A stretch of DNA of 64,000 nucleotides from Sneathiella sp. (GTDB lineage Bacteria > Pseudomonadota > Alphaproteobacteria > Sneathiellales > Sneathiellaceae), in contig PAKP01000053.1 of assembly GCA_002706985.1 (NCBI GenBank), positions 1 to 64,000 of the forward strand, read 5' to 3'. The position numbers were made by a program, and so were the translations under genes. How positions within the stretch are numbered: the stretch's first letter is position 1; the number at the start of each line of letters is the position of its first letter. The notes under the pieces were generated by a model. The model saw nothing but the letters and a program-made list of their open reading frames with translations. It did no database searches and was not told where the DNA came from. Shown here one piece after another: positions 63,399 through 64,000 of the stretch.

Positions 63399-64000
63399 TT
63401 ACATCCGGTCGGGAACGTCAATTCCCAGAATATACAAAACCTTTTCCATTTGGCGCAATGTAATGCCGCACAGGCACAGGCGGGAAGCGCGAATGTCAAG
63501 GTTCGCCTCTCCAAGAACCGGGCATTCGTGGTAGAAGCTATTGAATTCCTGACTTAGATTGTAAACATGATCACAGAGAATGTTCGGCGCATTTTTCTCC
63601 GCGGCGGCGGTGATGGCCTCTGGAAGAGCGGCAATCGCCAGCATCAGGTTTCTCTCCGCATCATGTGTCGCCAGCAGGCGACCTTCCGTCAGGTTCTGTT
63701 CCGCCGCTTTTCGAAGCATGGATTTGATACGAACGGCCGCATACATCTGATACGGCCCGGTGCGCCCTTCAAACTTCGTGAATCTTTCAAGGTCGAAAAC
63801 ATAGTTGGACATTCTCTGGTTCGAGAGGTCCGCATATTTGATTGCGGCAATCCCGACCTTTGTCGAGATGTCGTCAAGTTCTGCTGTATCAAACCGTTCG
63901 GACATTCCTGTCTCGGCGATGACCTTGCGCGCTTCGCCGATTGCGTCCTCAATCAGACTCCGCAGCCGAACGACGCCACCATCGCGGGTTTTAAGGGGTT
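63399..64000 (-). CDS. argS: Arginyl-tRNA synthetase, 5' end outside the window
   Basis: The C-terminal 200 residues of ArgRS; the frame stays open to the window edge at 64000. It begins within the KMSKR-like region (LKTRDGGVVRLRSL, Arg/Lys at the motif), then VGIAAIKYADLSNQR and the DALR anticodon-binding domain. The end is RLCLCGITLRQMEKVLYILGIDVPDRM, the standard terminus. The nucleotide-binding core lies upstream, beyond this sequence. Confidence 0.93.
   Translation of the reverse strand, partial: PLKTRDGGVVRLRSLIEDAIGEARKVIAETGMSERFDTAELDDISTKVGIAAIKYADLSNQRMSNYVFDLERFTKFEGRTGPYQMYAAVRIKSMLRKAAEQNLTEGRLLATHDAERNLMLAIAALPEAITAAAEKNAPNILCDHVYNLSQEFNSFYHECPVLGEANLDIRASRLCLCGITLRQMEKVLYILGIDVPDRM

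Noticed and set aside
1-64000. Mobile elements, prophage, CRISPR or toxin-antitoxin loci
   Set aside because: No transposase, integrase, direct-repeat array or toxin-like pair seen; the HNH protein at 27.5 kb is the widespread housekeeping type.

Overview
The window reads as ordinary chromosome of an alphaproteobacterium of moderate GC. Evidence: a CpdR-type receiver, PhaR-controlled polyhydroxybutyrate genes, the ethylmalonyl-CoA pathway, DUF2125 and DUF4170 proteins, a SAM-II riboswitch on metZ, and ftsEX next to plsC. A Rhodospirillales- or Sneathiella-like lineage is my guess; species cannot be fixed from sequence alone. Genes are tightly packed. I see no transposase, phage gene or CRISPR array. 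The only gene-free stretch near 300 bases (24664-25013) holds a tRNA-Leu.

Layout. 1-5400: msrA end, a hypothetical gene, phaR divergent from a short PhaC-like gene, then phaA-phaB ending in a clear terminator. 5400-10140: an EamA exporter, cupin and gloB, a methyltransferase, then metX-metW. 10300-13225: aromatic amino-acid operon (chorismate mutase, aminotransferase, TyrC dehydrogenase). 13230-18700: DUF2125, exporter, ChaC-like enzyme, VOC protein, B12-dependent ribonucleotide reductase nrdJ. 18780-24660: ftsE-ftsX-HAD-ydcF-plsC opposite a zinc-ribbon protein, hpt and cpdR; then a prepilin peptidase. 24760-31210: tRNA-Leu, YqaA, dsbB, coq7, an HNH protein, a DNA glycosylase, ctpA, gluQ. 31250-44230: central carbon block with ecm, ccrA, mcd, a redox operon, cobalamin adenosyltransferase, etfBA, hbd and a thiolase. 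44390-54700: arsC, an orphan ABC-2 permease, argD-argF-hslO, a lipoprotein, a TetR regulator, apaG-folE-trkH, metZ with its riboswitch, tRNA-Gly. 54500-64000: a GGDEF protein with a tiny membrane partner, enoyl-CoA hydratase, a three-module Nfu protein, a membrane class III cyclase, DUF4170, a GGT-like enzyme, fba, and the end of argS.

How it fits together. PhaA and PhaB make 3-hydroxybutyryl-CoA for storage. Ccr, Ecm and Mcd, with ETF as electron acceptor, pull the same C4 pool into the ethylmalonyl-CoA pathway, which replaces the glyoxylate shunt. Ecm and NrdJ need adenosylcobalamin, and the PduO-type transferase between them supplies it. MetX/MetW and the riboswitch-controlled MetZ make methionine.

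Most notable items: the SAM-II riboswitch with a terminator and a duplicated octamer; a perfect 13-bp inverted repeat between ecm and ccrA; an unannotated 57-residue membrane protein coupled to the GGDEF gene; a probable AUU start on the cyclase; and a tandem Nfu protein with one dead module. I found no clearly new defence or mobile system.
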